The notes below the pieces were generated by a model that was not told where the DNA came from, did not search any database, and worked only from the letters and a program-made list of their open reading frames with translations. This document shows, piece by piece, positions 19,137 to 29,308 of a stretch of DNA of 64,000 bases; the first letter of the stretch is position 1, and every line of letters starts with the position of its first letter. Both the position numbers and the translations under genes were made by a program. Source of the stretch: Citrobacter amalonaticus (GTDB taxonomy: Bacteria; Pseudomonadota; Gammaproteobacteria; Enterobacterales; Enterobacteriaceae). The stretch lies in the NCBI RefSeq assembly GCF_002918555.1, contig NZ_PQMB01000002.1, positions 420,410 through 484,409 on the forward strand. Direction: 5' to 3'.

Positions 19137-19202
19137 GAGACACCCGATTAGCCGAATGCCCTTAGTCTGCGTTGCGTTTGGCTACAGTTCAACCTTGCGA
19201 GC

Positions 19203-19228
19203 AAAAAAACCGCCGGAGGATCCGGCGG
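19203..19228 (-). terminator. terminator of ymdF
   Basis: CCGCCGG-AGGAT-CCGGCGG hairpin followed, on the minus strand, by seven T. It lies 31 bp beyond the ymdF stop. Confidence 0.85.
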
Positions 19229-19258
19229 CGGCGGTGTTCTCAGACAAATCGACAGGCG

Positions 19259-19432
19259 CTACGACTTGTTACTGCCGTGGCTGCTTTTGCCCCCTTTTTT
19301 GCCTGCTTCAGATGCACGCTGCGGATCGTTTTTGAAGTTCCCCCCGCTGTGCTGACCACCTTTACGACCTGCTTCTGATGCTCTTTCGCGGTCTTCCGCA
19401 AAGTTTCCGGAACCGCCACGATGGTTTGCCAT
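19259..19432 (-). CDS. ymdF: YmdF, KGG-repeat stress protein
   Basis: A 57-residue hydrophilic protein (MANHRGGSGNFAEDRERASE start) with two copies of the KGG motif, ASEAGRKGGQHSGGNF and ASEAGKKGGKSSHG, as in YmdF and YciG of E. coli. GGAGG lies just before the ATG at 19432. These proteins are general-stress (RpoS-linked) products; YciG is involved in motility. Position beside wrbA matches E. coli. It is too short for common ORF cut-offs and easily missed. Confidence 0.93.
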   Translation of the reverse strand: MANHRGGSGNFAEDRERASEAGRKGGQHSGGNFKNDPQRASEAGKKGGKSSHGSNKS

Positions 19433-19454
19433 TACTGACCTCCGTCATTGATTT

Positions 19455-19588
19455 TACTCGAAATAATTTCAGTTGCAGGTCAACACGGCGGGGTTGTTTG
19501 AAACAGCGCCTGTGCTGGACCCGAAGGGGCAAGGCCGAAGGCCGGGTAACAAAGCCTGTACCCCCACAACCTGAAGTATGACGAGTAT
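19455..19588 (-). repeat. dispersed intergenic repeat, copy B
   Basis: Reverse-oriented copy of the element at 5385-5505. Shared blocks are ACTCGTCATACTTCAGGT, a TACCCG..CCTTCGG core, GCGCTGTT and the terminal GCAACT..AAT.ATTT. It lies in the 520-bp gap between ymdF and wrbA; the remainder of that gap (19589-19952) is the AT-rich wrbA leader with no gene seen. Confidence 0.7.
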
Positions 19589-19934
19589 CGACATCATATT
19601 GCATGGATTCAGAGGAGCGAATCTCCTCGCGCAGCGTCAGACTGAACGCATCATTTTCGCTACGTGGAACTAAGCTTAGTGAACTCAGTCAGAACGGCCC
19701 GTTAACCGTAATATCCTGCAACAGGTTACTGCATAAAATATTCATCATCCCGTTCGGGGATCAATAAGTCATTCTTATGGTTGATAAAAACCAGCCCACG
19801 AAAATGTATCATTTTGCAACAAAGCGCGTTGTTATAAAAATTGTTATAAATCAAAGAAATGACGGTGAAATTTGCACTCTCAGCGGTACGTCATATCTTT
19901 ATTAGAGGTAGCGAATCGCTACGGGCACGATTAA

Positions 19935-20549
<615 letters not shown>

Positions 20550-20569
20550 TCTTCAACAGGAGGACAATC

Positions 20570-20797
20570 ATGCCAACTCAAGAAGCAAAAGTTCATCGCG
20601 TCGGTGAATGGGCAAGTCTGCGTAATACGTCGCCAGAAATAGCCGAAGCCATTTTTGAAGTCGCAAATTATGATGAAAAACTGGCGGAACAGATTTGGGA
20701 AGAAGGCAGTGATGAAGTGCTAATCAAAGCCTTTGAGAAAACCGATAAAGATTCGCTATTTTGGGGCGAACAGACCATCGAACGTAAAAACGTCTAA
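20570..20797 (+). CDS. yccJ: YccJ family protein
   Basis: A 75-residue acidic protein ([20 protein letters not shown] start, then [26 protein letters not shown]) recognised as YccJ from sequence and position behind wrbA. Function unknown; wrbA-yccJ is an RpoS-type stress operon in E. coli. AACAGGAGGAC gives a strong ribosome-binding site. Confidence 0.93.
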   Translation: MPTQEAKVHRVGEWASLRNTSPEIAEAIFEVANYDEKLAEQIWEEGSDEVLIKAFEKTDKDSLFWGEQTIERKNV

Positions 20798-20802
20798 TCC
20801 TC

Positions 20803-20836
20803 AGGCGCCCCCGCTCACACGGGGGCGCCTCTTTTT
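20803..20836. terminator. bidirectional terminator between yccJ and agp
   Basis: Perfect 11-bp stem AGGCGCCCCCG / CGGGGGCGCCT around CTCACA, followed by TCTTTTTATTT. It serves yccJ, and overlaps the very end of the convergent agp gene. Confidence 0.9.
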
Positions 20837-22076
20837 ATTTCACCGCATCCTTCATCACGCTGTCGAATTTATCCATTGGGCAGAAGCCGTCTGCATCCAC
20901 CGGACACCCTTGCAGCGCAAGCGTAACGCGCTGGGCCGGTGATTTCAGGGTCAGAACATCGGCGTTTCGCAACTGCTCAGAACTCTGATACACGTACTCT
21001 ATTTTCATCAGATCGCGGTTGGCTTTGCCGTCATGCCAGCGCTGGAAGACAATCTTACCGCCAATGGGCGTGCGCTCATTCTGGTCGTGCAGCTGATACG
21101 GCTTGAAGTCCAGCGCCGTCAGCAGGGACGCAATGTTGGAGTCGTGCCCCACCAGCACGGTGATTTTCGGCGCTTTCGTCCGTTCAGTCACCAGCGTCCG
21201 ATCGATATATTTCACCAGCGGTTTTGCCACGTTGCGCGCCACCTCAGGGGAGGTGAACAGGCTATCCTGGTAGCCATTTTTCAGCTTCGACAAGACCTTC
21301 CACTGCTGATCAGATTTAATTTCCCCCCATGCAACCTGATCCAGCGGGAAGCCTTCGTAGTACTGCAACGTAAATGCATCCACCAGTGAATTCCCCACTT
21401 TGAGCGGACCAGACACGCCGGGTTCTTCCTGATACTTCGCGCTGAATGTGTCTTTGGCTTCCGTCAGCGAGCATTGCTGTTTTTCTTTGCAGGACGGAGA
21501 ATCCTGGTAATGGGTCATCTGCTCAAGCAGTTTATAGCTGTCGTCGAGCTGCATTTTGCCACGCTCTTTTTCCATCGCCTGAACGGCCTGCTGGCTGAAT
21601 GCGGCGGAATCCTCAGTGATGACCGGATTGAAGGTGGGATCCATGGTGCCCATTTTTGCCTGATGATGCACCGGAACGTCGCACCCCGGGAAAGCGCCGG
21701 TAATAAAGAACTGCGCCGTCGCCACCGTTCGTTGCAGGCTATTGGCGTAGGCATAGACCGTATCCGGCGCCGGGCACTCGCCGGACTTCACCATTCCCTG
21801 CTCTGCCAGCCATTCCCGCATGTAATGACCCATATAGACTTCGAGTACGCCGCCTTTGGTTGTCAGCTGTCCGCCCGGCACGTCCCACTCTGGCCATGAG
21901 TTCGGCGTGGATTGTTCCAGAACGCTGCCGTTATTTGCCAAAGGTGCGCGTAAGTTATGTCGGCTCATCATCAATACTTGCTGGAGCTGATAACCTTCCG
22001 GCGCCGTCTGCGCCTGCACGGCGGATGACAACAAAACAACCCCGGCCACCGCGGCGGCGATTAACGATTTTTTCAT
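20835..22076 (-). CDS. agp: Agp, periplasmic glucose-1-phosphatase
   Basis: A 413-residue histidine acid phosphatase, the E. coli length. Signal peptide ends in AVQA; the catalytic motif is [10 protein letters not shown] (RHxxRxP type) near residue 39 and the proton-donor HD is in [12 protein letters not shown] near 312. Agp releases glucose from glucose-1-phosphate and has some phytase activity. GAGGTCGTAGGG precedes the ATG. Confidence 0.96.
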   Translation of the reverse strand: MKKSLIAAAVAGVVLLSSAVQAQTAPEGYQLQQVLMMSRHNLRAPLANNGSVLEQSTPNSWPEWDVPGGQLTTKGGVLEVYMGHYMREWLAEQGMVKSGECPAPDTVYAYANSLQRTVATAQFFITGAFPGCDVPVHHQAKMGTMDPTFNPVITEDSAAFSQQAVQAMEKERGKMQLDDSYKLLEQMTHYQDSPSCKEKQQCSLTEAKDTFSAKYQEEPGVSGPLKVGNSLVDAFTLQYYEGFPLDQVAWGEIKSDQQWKVLSKLKNGYQDSLFTSPEVARNVAKPLVKYIDRTLVTERTKAPKITVLVGHDSNIASLLTALDFKPYQLHDQNERTPIGGKIVFQRWHDGKANRDLMKIEYVYQSSEQLRNADVLTLKSPAQRVTLALQGCPVDADGFCPMDKFDSVMKDAVK

Positions 22077-22163
22077 CCCTACGACCTCTTGTTGTTATCA
22101 ATTCCTGTAGAGTGTGACAGGAATATGACATTTTTCCGGGAACAGGACCGCAAAACAGGCGAT

Positions 22164-22871
22164 CTACCCTGTGGCGTTAATACCAAATTCAGACCGCAGT
22201 TTGCGGATACCGAGCGGCGTAAAAGTAACATGGCGACTCCCCGCTTCAGTTTTTATCCAGCGCAGCGCGGTAAACCCGCTTAGCAGCGCCGCGCCGAGGA
22301 CACCACCTGAATGGTAGCGTCGCTCGCTCCAGTCCAGACATCCACAGCTAAATTTCCGCCGCGAAGCGATAGCGGTAACAACAATGCCAGCCGCAGCCAA
22401 TTTTTCCCGCCCCAGCGGGGTCAGCGTTTCCCCATCCGGTGTCAGCCATTGACGGGAAAGCAAAGTATCAAAAAGCATCACCGCCACCTCTCCCGCAAGA
22501 TGGTCATAACAGGTGCGGGCATGACGCAAATGACGCGGCGTAGTGATTTTTCGCGGCGAAGAGGACATCCACGCCACCCCCATCAGGCACTCCAGCAGTT
22601 CTGCGATATCCGCACCCGCCAGGCGAAAATAGCGATGCCGCCCCTGGGCCAGTGAGACGACAAAACGCTGTTCGCACAGCCGCGCCAGATGCGCGCTGGC
22701 GGTCGACGCCGACACATCCGCCACCGCGCTGAGTTCCGTTGCTGTCCAGGCTCGCCCGTCCATCAAGGCACACAGCATACGCGAACGCGATTTGTCGGCC
22801 ATGACCGCTGCGGTAAGCGCCATCCGTGACTCCAGCTCTCCCTCTTCCTCATTCAGCATCACTGACGTCAT
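22164..22871 (-). CDS. ArsR-type winged-helix regulator
   Basis: A 235-residue protein. The N-terminal 100 residues are an ArsR-like winged helix (MADKSRSRMLCALMDGRAWTATELS, VSASTASAHLARLCEQRFV, GRHRYFRLAG). The C-terminal half repeats a TPLGREKL/TPLGIRKL theme and has a CGCLDWSERRYHSGG motif, with a CxC pair that could bind metal or sense oxidants. It lies 66 bp behind the TauE/SafE gene in the same direction and probably controls it. Ligand unknown. Confidence 0.8.
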   Translation of the reverse strand: MTSVMLNEEEGELESRMALTAAVMADKSRSRMLCALMDGRAWTATELSAVADVSASTASAHLARLCEQRFVVSLAQGRHRYFRLAGADIAELLECLMGVAWMSSSPRKITTPRHLRHARTCYDHLAGEVAVMLFDTLLSRQWLTPDGETLTPLGREKLAAAGIVVTAIASRRKFSCGCLDWSERRYHSGGVLGAALLSGFTALRWIKTEAGSRHVTFTPLGIRKLRSEFGINATG

Positions 22872-22937
22872 AAATACCTCTCAGACTTGTTCACCGATTA
22901 ACGATGACACGAAACCCCGGCAAAGTCACAGGGTGTG

Positions 22938-23693
22938 CTATGCCGCGCGGAGCACCATTTCCACACCCAGCCCCATCAGACAAAACAGGAAACAGCGTTT
23001 AAAAACAAGGGGGGAGATCGCCCGCCGCGCGCGGGTGCCGATCCACTGACCTGCCAGCGCCGGAACGATAGCAAACGCCGATAGCGTCAGCGACTGGACA
23101 GGCAGCGCATCATGCCACCATAGCCCGAGCGCTAATGCCAGCGTTGAGACGGTGAAAGAAATACCGAGCGCCTGGACCAGCTCATCTTTTTCAAAGCCTA
23201 ACGACTGGAGCCACGGTACGGCGGGCATCACAAAAACGCCGGTGCCCCCCGTCAGCAAACCGGTCGCAAAACCCACCGCCAGCGACAGTGGTTTTTCACG
23301 CTGCGGATTTACCGGGATCCGTTTTCCCACCAGCGTCCACAGTGCATAGACGATAAGCGCAACACCAAGTGCAATCTGCGTGCGCGTGGTATCCCCGCGG
23401 GTGATCCAGACGCTGGCCAGCAGCGTGGCGATCGCCACCGCCAGCAGCATGGGCCAGAGTCGTTTCAACAATCTGCCGGTATTTCCGCCGCCGCCGAACT
23501 GAAATAAATTACTCACCAGAGACGGTAAAAGCAGCATTGCCGCAGCCGCAACCGGAGAGATAAGCGACCCGAGGATCCCCATTGCCACCGTCGGCAATCC
23601 CATTCCGGTGACGCCTTTCACCATCCCGGCCAGGATAAAGGTTGCGGCAATCATCACGATGTGGGAGGGGCTGAATGCAAAAAGAGAAGCCAT
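22938..23693 (-). CDS. TauE/SafE-family membrane transporter
   Basis: A 251-residue protein with about eight membrane helices and the family's two repeats (FILAGMVKGVTGMGLPTVAMGIL near the start, GFATGLLTGGTGVFVMPAVPWL in the middle). The family exports sulfite, sulfoacetate or related organosulfur anions. It precedes an ArsR-type regulator; together they look like a small efflux unit. Confidence 0.85.
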   Translation of the reverse strand: MASLFAFSPSHIVMIAATFILAGMVKGVTGMGLPTVAMGILGSLISPVAAAAMLLLPSLVSNLFQFGGGGNTGRLLKRLWPMLLAVAIATLLASVWITRGDTTRTQIALGVALIVYALWTLVGKRIPVNPQREKPLSLAVGFATGLLTGGTGVFVMPAVPWLQSLGFEKDELVQALGISFTVSTLALALGLWWHDALPVQSLTLSAFAIVPALAGQWIGTRARRAISPLVFKRCFLFCLMGLGVEMVLRAA

Positions 23694-23771
23694 AGTTTAC
23701 TTTCCAGAAACAGAGGAGATCTCATTCTGTAAGCAAACCAGGACGCTTGCTTCGCCGGGCGACGAAATATG

Positions 23772-24260
23772 CTATTCGGAGATGATGACTTCGTGACGGA
23801 TATTACGGGCACAATAGAATGTCCCGTCTTTGAGGTAGAGCTCGTGAAAGCGAGTGCTGTCTGAAATATCGTGCAACAGCGACCGTTCGGTATCAATAAA
23901 CTCTTTCTGTACCCGGTAATGAACGGCATTTTCCGTTTCAAAAGAGACATACTCCCGGGTGGCGTACGGCTTACTTTTCAATTTCACATAGACAATATAT
24001 TGCACCGTGCTGTAAGTCAGCCCGGTTCGCCTGGCGATCTCCTTCAGACTTAGCGATTCATCAGACTCATACAGTCCCTGAACCAGCTGAATTCGCTGCT
24101 GGTTATAAGCTGAAACCCGGAGGCTGAGTTTCTGCCTGTAAGCCATGTTACGCACTACGGTAATGTTAGTGCAGAGCAGCTGCGCAATTTGCCCCGTCGT
24201 CAGAACACCGGCGTTTTCACGTAAGAAAGCCAGACTCTCTTCATTCCATATAAATGCCAT
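23772..24260 (-). CDS. small helix-turn-helix protein
   Basis: A 162-residue protein with two HTH-like stretches: VLTTGQIAQLLCTNITVVRNMAYRQ (about 19-43) and LSLKEIARRTGLTYSTVQYIVYVK (about 70-93). The C-terminal half, about 70 residues, is unrecognised. AGGGAG lies upstream of the ATG. It starts 24 bp after the thioredoxin gene of the iron operon, in the same direction, so it may be its last gene. I cannot name the family. Confidence 0.65.
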   Translation of the reverse strand: MAFIWNEESLAFLRENAGVLTTGQIAQLLCTNITVVRNMAYRQKLSLRVSAYNQQRIQLVQGLYESDESLSLKEIARRTGLTYSTVQYIVYVKLKSKPYATREYVSFETENAVHYRVQKEFIDTERSLLHDISDSTRFHELYLKDGTFYCARNIRHEVIISE

Positions 24261-24284
24261 TGGCGGCTTCTCCCTGCGTCACAC

Positions 24285-24770
24285 TTATTGTGTTGCCAGA
24301 CGCGCAAACGTCGCCTCTAATTCTGGCGGTTTACGCATTCCCTGATGTAATTCCAGCACCCGGCCCTGCGAATCAATCAGCACCGATGTGGGTGTACCGA
24401 TCACCTGATAGCGCTCCTGGGTAATCTTTAGCTGATCGCGCAGCACCGGATAGGAAATCGAGTGTTTCTCCAGTAATCCCGCCACATTGACGGTTTCCGG
24501 ATCGGTATTCACCGCCACCACCACCACTTTATCGCCCCACTTTTTGCTCAGCGATTCCAGGGTGTCCATTTCCGCCAGACAGCCGCTGCAGCCCGCAGAC
24601 CAGAAGTTCAGGTATACGGCTTTTCCCCGCCAGCGCTCCAGCCCGGACGACCTCCCCTGTAAATCGAACGTCGCCAGCGTCGGTGCGGGTTCGCCAACCG
24701 CCAGCTTTTCCTCTTTGCACGCGCTAACCAGAACGGTCATTGAGAGAATAAAAGCGTTAAACCAGCGCAT
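24285..24770 (-). CDS. TlpA-like thioredoxin lipoprotein of the Fet iron operon
   Basis: A 161-residue exported protein. Signal with lipobox LVSAC places it as a lipoprotein. The thioredoxin fold has LNFWSAGCSGCLAEMDTL (CSGC active site) and the cis-Pro region IGTPTSVLID. The start at 24770 overlaps the end of the ABC ATPase gene by 14 bp, showing coupling. Comparable iron loci (Campylobacter p19 region) also end with thioredoxin-like genes, probably for redox handling of iron or maturation of partner proteins. Confidence 0.85.
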   Translation of the reverse strand: MRWFNAFILSMTVLVSACKEEKLAVGEPAPTLATFDLQGRSSGLERWRGKAVYLNFWSAGCSGCLAEMDTLESLSKKWGDKVVVVAVNTDPETVNVAGLLEKHSISYPVLRDQLKITQERYQVIGTPTSVLIDSQGRVLELHQGMRKPPELEATFARLATQ

Positions 24771-25452
24771 GATGATTTGCCTCCTCGCCCAGATATTTAC
24801 CGTGCTGCAGACGTAAAATACGATCGGCAAACTGCCCAAGCGCGGGGTTATGGGTCACCATCACAATGGTGCGTCCCTGACGATGCAGGTCGGTGAGCAA
24901 ATCCAGAACCCGCTGCTCATTTTCTTCATCCAGGTTGCCCGTAGGTTCATCGGCGAAGATCACCGGCGGCTCATTGACCAGCGCCCGGGCAATACAGACG
25001 CGCTGCTGCTCGCCGCCGGAAAGCTGGTTCGGCAGGTGGGTCACACGATGTCCCAGGCCAACCTGCTCAAGAACCTTTCGCGCTGCCGCCTCATCCACCA
25101 CGCTGTGATAGTGCTGCGCCAGCATGATGTTCTCCAGAGCGGTTAAGAAGGGGATCAGATGGAACTGCTGGAAGACCAGACCGATTTTCTCCGCACGAAA
25201 ACGGCGGCGTCCCTCTTCATCAAGGGCGGCGGCGTCAGTCCCGTCAAGGAACACCTGCCCTTCCGTGGCCGTATCAAGGCAGGTGAGGATATTCATCAGC
25301 GTGGTTTTACCGGAGCCGGAAGCCCCCATAATAGCGACGAATTCACCCCGGGCAATCCGCAGGTTAATATCGTCCAGGGCGGTAACGTCACCAAACCGTT
25401 TATATAAGTGGCGTGTTTCGATCGCCACCTGAGGGATCTGCGTCACGGACAT
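24757..25452 (-). CDS. ABC transporter ATPase (MacB/LolD type) of the Fet iron operon
   Basis: A 231-residue ATPase with Walker [10 protein letters not shown] near 43, Q-loop [10 protein letters not shown], signature LSGGEQQR near 142, Walker [13 protein letters not shown], and H-loop VTHNP. The EPTGNLD form is typical of partners of FtsX-like permeases. It sits 4 bp behind one permease gene. In the P19 type of iron locus this ATPase works with the two permeases; their substrate is not settled. Confidence 0.9.
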   Translation of the reverse strand: MSVTQIPQVAIETRHLYKRFGDVTALDDINLRIARGEFVAIMGASGSGKTTLMNILTCLDTATEGQVFLDGTDAAALDEEGRRRFRAEKIGLVFQQFHLIPFLTALENIMLAQHYHSVVDEAAARKVLEQVGLGHRVTHLPNQLSGGEQQRVCIARALVNEPPVIFADEPTGNLDEENEQRVLDLLTDLHRQGRTIVMVTHNPALGQFADRILRLQHGKYLGEEANHHALV

Positions 25453-25456
25453 GGCG

Positions 25457-26587
25457 CTACTCTCCTTTCAGCACTTTAGCGGGTTCGACGCTGACCGCAC
25501 GCCGCACCGGAACAATCGCCGCCAGGATGGCGACCAGTAAAGACAACACCAGGGTGATGGGCAGCACCGGCAGACGCAGCGAAATCGCCGCATTGAACAC
25601 GGTCAGCCCCAGCAGCTGAGCCAGCAAATAGCCCAATACCCAGCCGCATACCACCGCGGCCAGCGCGATGATGCAGGTTTCAAGCAGAATTTGCCGCACA
25701 ATATCCCCATTGCTGGCACCGAGGGCTTTTTGCAGGGCAAACTCACGGGCGCGCTCACCGACAATCGCCATCAGCGTGGTATTAACACACAACGAAGAGA
25801 GCGCAAGGATCACAATGGAGACCAGTCCCATCAGACCTTTGATCTTCTCCAGCACCTGCCCTTCAGAAGCGGAAACCTTGCGTACCGGGCGGATCTCCAG
25901 ATCCGGATACTGGCTTTGCAACCGGCTGGCATAGCTTTCCACCTGACCGACATCGTTACTGACGCTCAGTAAACCGTGGCTGATTTTCCCCGGCTGATGC
26001 AGCCACGCCTGCGCCACGTCAAGGCTGACAATCAGCATGTTGTCTGTCGCATCGCCTGCTTCGACGATGCCTTTAATTTGCAGATTTTTACGCTGGTTAC
26101 CCTCCACGAGGGTAAGGCTGTCGCCGGGCTGAACGCTCAGGCGTTCGGCCAGCTTGACGCCAATCATCGCATTGCGATCGTCAAAGCTGACGCCAATCCA
26201 GCTCCCCTGCACCTGCCAGTACGGCACCAGTTTCTGTAGCGACTCAAACCACATGCCGACGAGCACCACCTTTTCCAGTTCGGTGCGCGCCATACCGTAC
26301 AGCCAGGGGCTGGCTCCGTGTACCAGACCTTGCGGCGCCTGATCCAGAATCGTTTGCAGCTCCTGCTGCGACATACTGGAACCGTGGCCCGGCCCGATGT
26401 AGAAATTCGCGCCAAAGGTGCGCAGTTCTTCACTCATTTTGGTATTGATATCAAACCACACCGCACTGAGCGCGGTCACGATAGTCGCCCCCACCATCAG
26501 CGCGGCAAACACCACGCTAACCCGCTGAAAGCGCAGGCGCAGCGCCCGCCACACCAGCAGCCAGATCATTGCGCGTTTAGCGGCCAT
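25457..26587 (-). CDS. FtsX/MacB-type permease, second copy, Fet iron operon
   Basis: A 376-residue membrane protein with one N-terminal helix (VSVVFAALMVGATIVTALSAVW), a large periplasmic domain (about 60-250) and three C-terminal helices (VSIVILALSSLCVNTTLMAIVGERAREFALQKALGA typical of FtsX domains). The start at 26587 overlaps the upstream permease stop; a second ATG six codons later is possible. Pairs with the preceding permease and the ATPase. Confidence 0.88.
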   Translation of the reverse strand: MAAKRAMIWLLVWRALRLRFQRVSVVFAALMVGATIVTALSAVWFDINTKMSEELRTFGANFYIGPGHGSSMSQQELQTILDQAPQGLVHGASPWLYGMARTELEKVVLVGMWFESLQKLVPYWQVQGSWIGVSFDDRNAMIGVKLAERLSVQPGDSLTLVEGNQRKNLQIKGIVEAGDATDNMLIVSLDVAQAWLHQPGKISHGLLSVSNDVGQVESYASRLQSQYPDLEIRPVRKVSASEGQVLEKIKGLMGLVSIVILALSSLCVNTTLMAIVGERAREFALQKALGASNGDIVRQILLETCIIALAAVVCGWVLGYLLAQLLGLTVFNAAISLRLPVLPITLVLSLLVAILAAIVPVRRAVSVEPAKVLKGE

Positions 26588-27860
26588 ACAGCACCTCCAC
26601 AGGATAGAGGCGGGCAATGCGTCGCGCCGGGAACCAGGTGCCGATCAGGGCAATGAAGATCGCAATCACCAGCACGCAGGGCACCACAATCCAGGCAAAA
26701 TCCAGCGGCGCATCGAAAAGCATCACGCCAATCGCTTTCGCCAGCCCCCATCCGGCGACGCATCCCAGCGCTCCCCCGGCCAGACCGCTGGAGGCGGCCT
26801 CCAGATAAAACAGCAGCATAATCTGCCACTGGTGCGCCCCCAGCGCCTTCATCAGACCAATCTCTTTAGCACGCTCCATAATGGTACTGGTCATCAGTGA
26901 GGCAATGCCCATCGCCGAGGCCACCAGCGCGGCAACGGTGATCACCGCCATCAGCAGCTGAATCTTATCGATCACCACCCCTTCAGAGGCGGCCACCTGC
27001 CATACGGGACGAACCTCCGCCCCGGAGATGGCCTCCTCCAGCTGATGGGCAATTGAGGAAACATAGGCGGTGCAATACCAGAGGTCATACTCTTCGGCAT
27101 TGAGCGCCTCCAGGTTTTCGCGGGCGCGGCGCGAAAGCTCATTTTCCGGCACCGTCAGCGCGGAAACGCGAATCGCCTGTACTTTGCCGGGCAGCCCCAG
27201 CAGCTTCTGCGCGACGTTTAACGGCATCACCAGCTGGCTGTCTTCCTCTCCGCCGCTGGAGAGGATCCCGCTGACGGTGACACTCAGCGTGGCGTTTTCG
27301 CTCTGTAATGTCAGCGTGTCGCCCGCCTTCCAGCCCGTCTGGCGGGCCAGAGCATGTCCCACCAGCGTTTGCACAGTACTGTTCCCGCCTTCCTGCGGCC
27401 AGTCGCCGATCACCTGCCAGAACGGACTCACCGTTTTATGTCCCGTTTCATAGCCTTCTTCGTCGGGAATATCCACCGGCTGGCTGAAGAAGGTGCCCAG
27501 AATACGCACCTCTTTACCGTCAACATTCACCTCGCCGCCAAGCATCGGGGCGAAGCCAACAATGTTGTTGCGCCAGAAAATGTCCTTGATGTTCGGCAGC
27601 TCCGCTTCGTCCAGAAAATCCTGTCCCGAAAGCGGATTGCTGCTTTCGCTGAACAGTGCGGGCAGCGCCGCCTGTCCGGCGGGTTCAATTAAAATATTCG
27701 CCCCGTAGGATTTCAGCTCTCTGGACATTTTATCGCCGATATCAATGGAGACCGCCAGCAGCGCAGAAATCAGGCTGGAGGCGAGAAACACCGTCACTAT
27801 CGCCAGCCCCTTGCGCCGCAGGTTGCGTCCCCATGACTGGCGTAACATTCGCCACAGCAT
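26577..27860 (-). CDS. FtsX/MacB-type permease, first copy, Fet iron operon
   Basis: A 427-residue protein with the same architecture as the next gene: N-terminal helix (GLAIVTVFLASSLISALLAVS), periplasmic domain, and a C-terminal FtsX domain with TSTIMERAKEIGLMKALGAH. It starts 2 bp after the DUF2318 gene. The two permeases are clearly related and probably form a heterodimer. Confidence 0.88.
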   Translation of the reverse strand: MLWRMLRQSWGRNLRRKGLAIVTVFLASSLISALLAVSIDIGDKMSRELKSYGANILIEPAGQAALPALFSESSNPLSGQDFLDEAELPNIKDIFWRNNIVGFAPMLGGEVNVDGKEVRILGTFFSQPVDIPDEEGYETGHKTVSPFWQVIGDWPQEGGNSTVQTLVGHALARQTGWKAGDTLTLQSENATLSVTVSGILSSGGEEDSQLVMPLNVAQKLLGLPGKVQAIRVSALTVPENELSRRARENLEALNAEEYDLWYCTAYVSSIAHQLEEAISGAEVRPVWQVAASEGVVIDKIQLLMAVITVAALVASAMGIASLMTSTIMERAKEIGLMKALGAHQWQIMLLFYLEAASSGLAGGALGCVAGWGLAKAIGVMLFDAPLDFAWIVVPCVLVIAIFIALIGTWFPARRIARLYPVEVLYGR

Positions 27861-27862
27861 CG

Positions 27863-29242
27863 TTACTCCTCCCTCAGTTTGGCAGGGACAAACTGCTCCG
27901 GCGTTTTACGGAAGCGGTCATAGTTTGCTTCTGACGAGAAGAACCAGGTCTTACCGCCATAGCTGTATTTGTAGTCCGCAGAGGTATTGGTGAGCGAGGA
28001 GCCATCAACCGGATCGGTAACCTTAATGGTCATCACCGTCGAGAAATAGTTCACGCCAGCCACCAGCTCTTTGCCTGGGATCACCAATTCATGCTCGTCG
28101 TTATGCCAGTTTTCAATCGGCACCGGGTTACAACCGCCAGGTTTGCCAATTGACGGGATAAAGATATGCACCTCGCAGGCCACGCAGATAACCTGATTAC
28201 CTTCCATCACGTAACCCTGATCGCCGCACAGCAGGCAGGCGTCAAACACCACGCCAAAACGCAGTTTGTCGGGATAACGGTTTATCACGAAAAAGCGCAC
28301 CGCTTTGCCATCGTCCGCCACCCAGACAAACCGGTGCAGCTTGCCATCACGCAGTGGTTCAACCGGCAAATGCACGCTGCCATCGCTGGCAAGCTGAACC
28401 GGAATGGCTTCCGAAAGCTGCGGAGGCCGGGAGGCGACGTTGTCCCACCACAGCTGCCCGACCATCACCACGACAGCACACCCCAGCGTCACCAGCCACA
28501 GCCGGAACGTATTCCGCCACTGCGCCAGCGCCAGTCGATGGGCAATCGGTTCATTCTCTTCGCGCGTCTGACGGCGTGCGCTCAGGAGCGCCGGTAACCA
28601 GCACAGCGCCAGAATCAGCAGCAGCCCCGCCCCCACCCAGTTATACAGCGCCGCGTTATTGGTCACCTTCGCCACAAAACTTAGCAGGGATTTCTCCAGC
28701 GGCAATACCTGGAGCTTCATCAGCAGCAACAGCAGATTGCCGCTTAACGGCAGCCACAGCATAACCATCAGGAGAAGAGTGACAGGCCAGAACAGTCTGC
28801 GGATCCGGCGCAGCAGCATGGCGCAAAGCACCCCTGCCAGGCACAGTATCGCGAAGGCCAGCACCACCGCGGTCAAATTCAGGAGCAGTTCGGTGTTCAG
28901 CACATGGGTGCGGGTTAAGCCGCCAAGGTTAGGGTCGCGCGCCCAGTGATACGCCGCGCCGAAGACCAGAATGCCCTGCCACAGGGAGCGGACACGGTTT
29001 CCTGCCCACCAGAAGCTGAGTACAAACAGTAGCGTCGCCATGACTTCCGTGCCGACAAACAGCAGTTGTACCGGCAGGGAACCCCGGAGATTAAGCCCTG
29101 TCAGCACGCCAGCAACCAGCCCCAACAGCAAAGTCCAGACCAGCGAACGTAATGCGGGGGGATCGTTTCGACTCCAGAGAACTCCGGAGAGCAGCGCAAT
29201 GCAGAAAAAGACCTGTAGCGTGGTGACGAAAAAGTAACTCAT
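27863..29242 (-). CDS. DUF2318 membrane protein of the Fet iron operon
   Basis: A 459-residue protein with about eight membrane helices in residues 1-290 and a periplasmic C-terminal DUF2318 domain. That domain has CLLCGDQGYVMEGNQVICVACEVHIF, a CxxC/CxxC arrangement, and a downstream GGCNPVP, so four or five cysteines could bind metal or an iron-sulfur cluster. The final part has YKYSYGGKTWFFSSEANYDRF, like YHS-type metal-binding segments. In P19-type loci this gene follows the P19 gene, as here. Confidence 0.87.
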   Translation of the reverse strand: MSYFFVTTLQVFFCIALLSGVLWSRNDPPALRSLVWTLLLGLVAGVLTGLNLRGSLPVQLLFVGTEVMATLLFVLSFWWAGNRVRSLWQGILVFGAAYHWARDPNLGGLTRTHVLNTELLLNLTAVVLAFAILCLAGVLCAMLLRRIRRLFWPVTLLLMVMLWLPLSGNLLLLLMKLQVLPLEKSLLSFVAKVTNNAALYNWVGAGLLLILALCWLPALLSARRQTREENEPIAHRLALAQWRNTFRLWLVTLGCAVVVMVGQLWWDNVASRPPQLSEAIPVQLASDGSVHLPVEPLRDGKLHRFVWVADDGKAVRFFVINRYPDKLRFGVVFDACLLCGDQGYVMEGNQVICVACEVHIFIPSIGKPGGCNPVPIENWHNDEHELVIPGKELVAGVNYFSTVMTIKVTDPVDGSSLTNTSADYKYSYGGKTWFFSSEANYDRFRKTPEQFVPAKLREE

Positions 29243-29308
29243 GACTTCGACTCAGAACGGCGGATTGAATAAGCCGGGACGATTAATCATCCCGGCACAT
29301 CGGAATGC

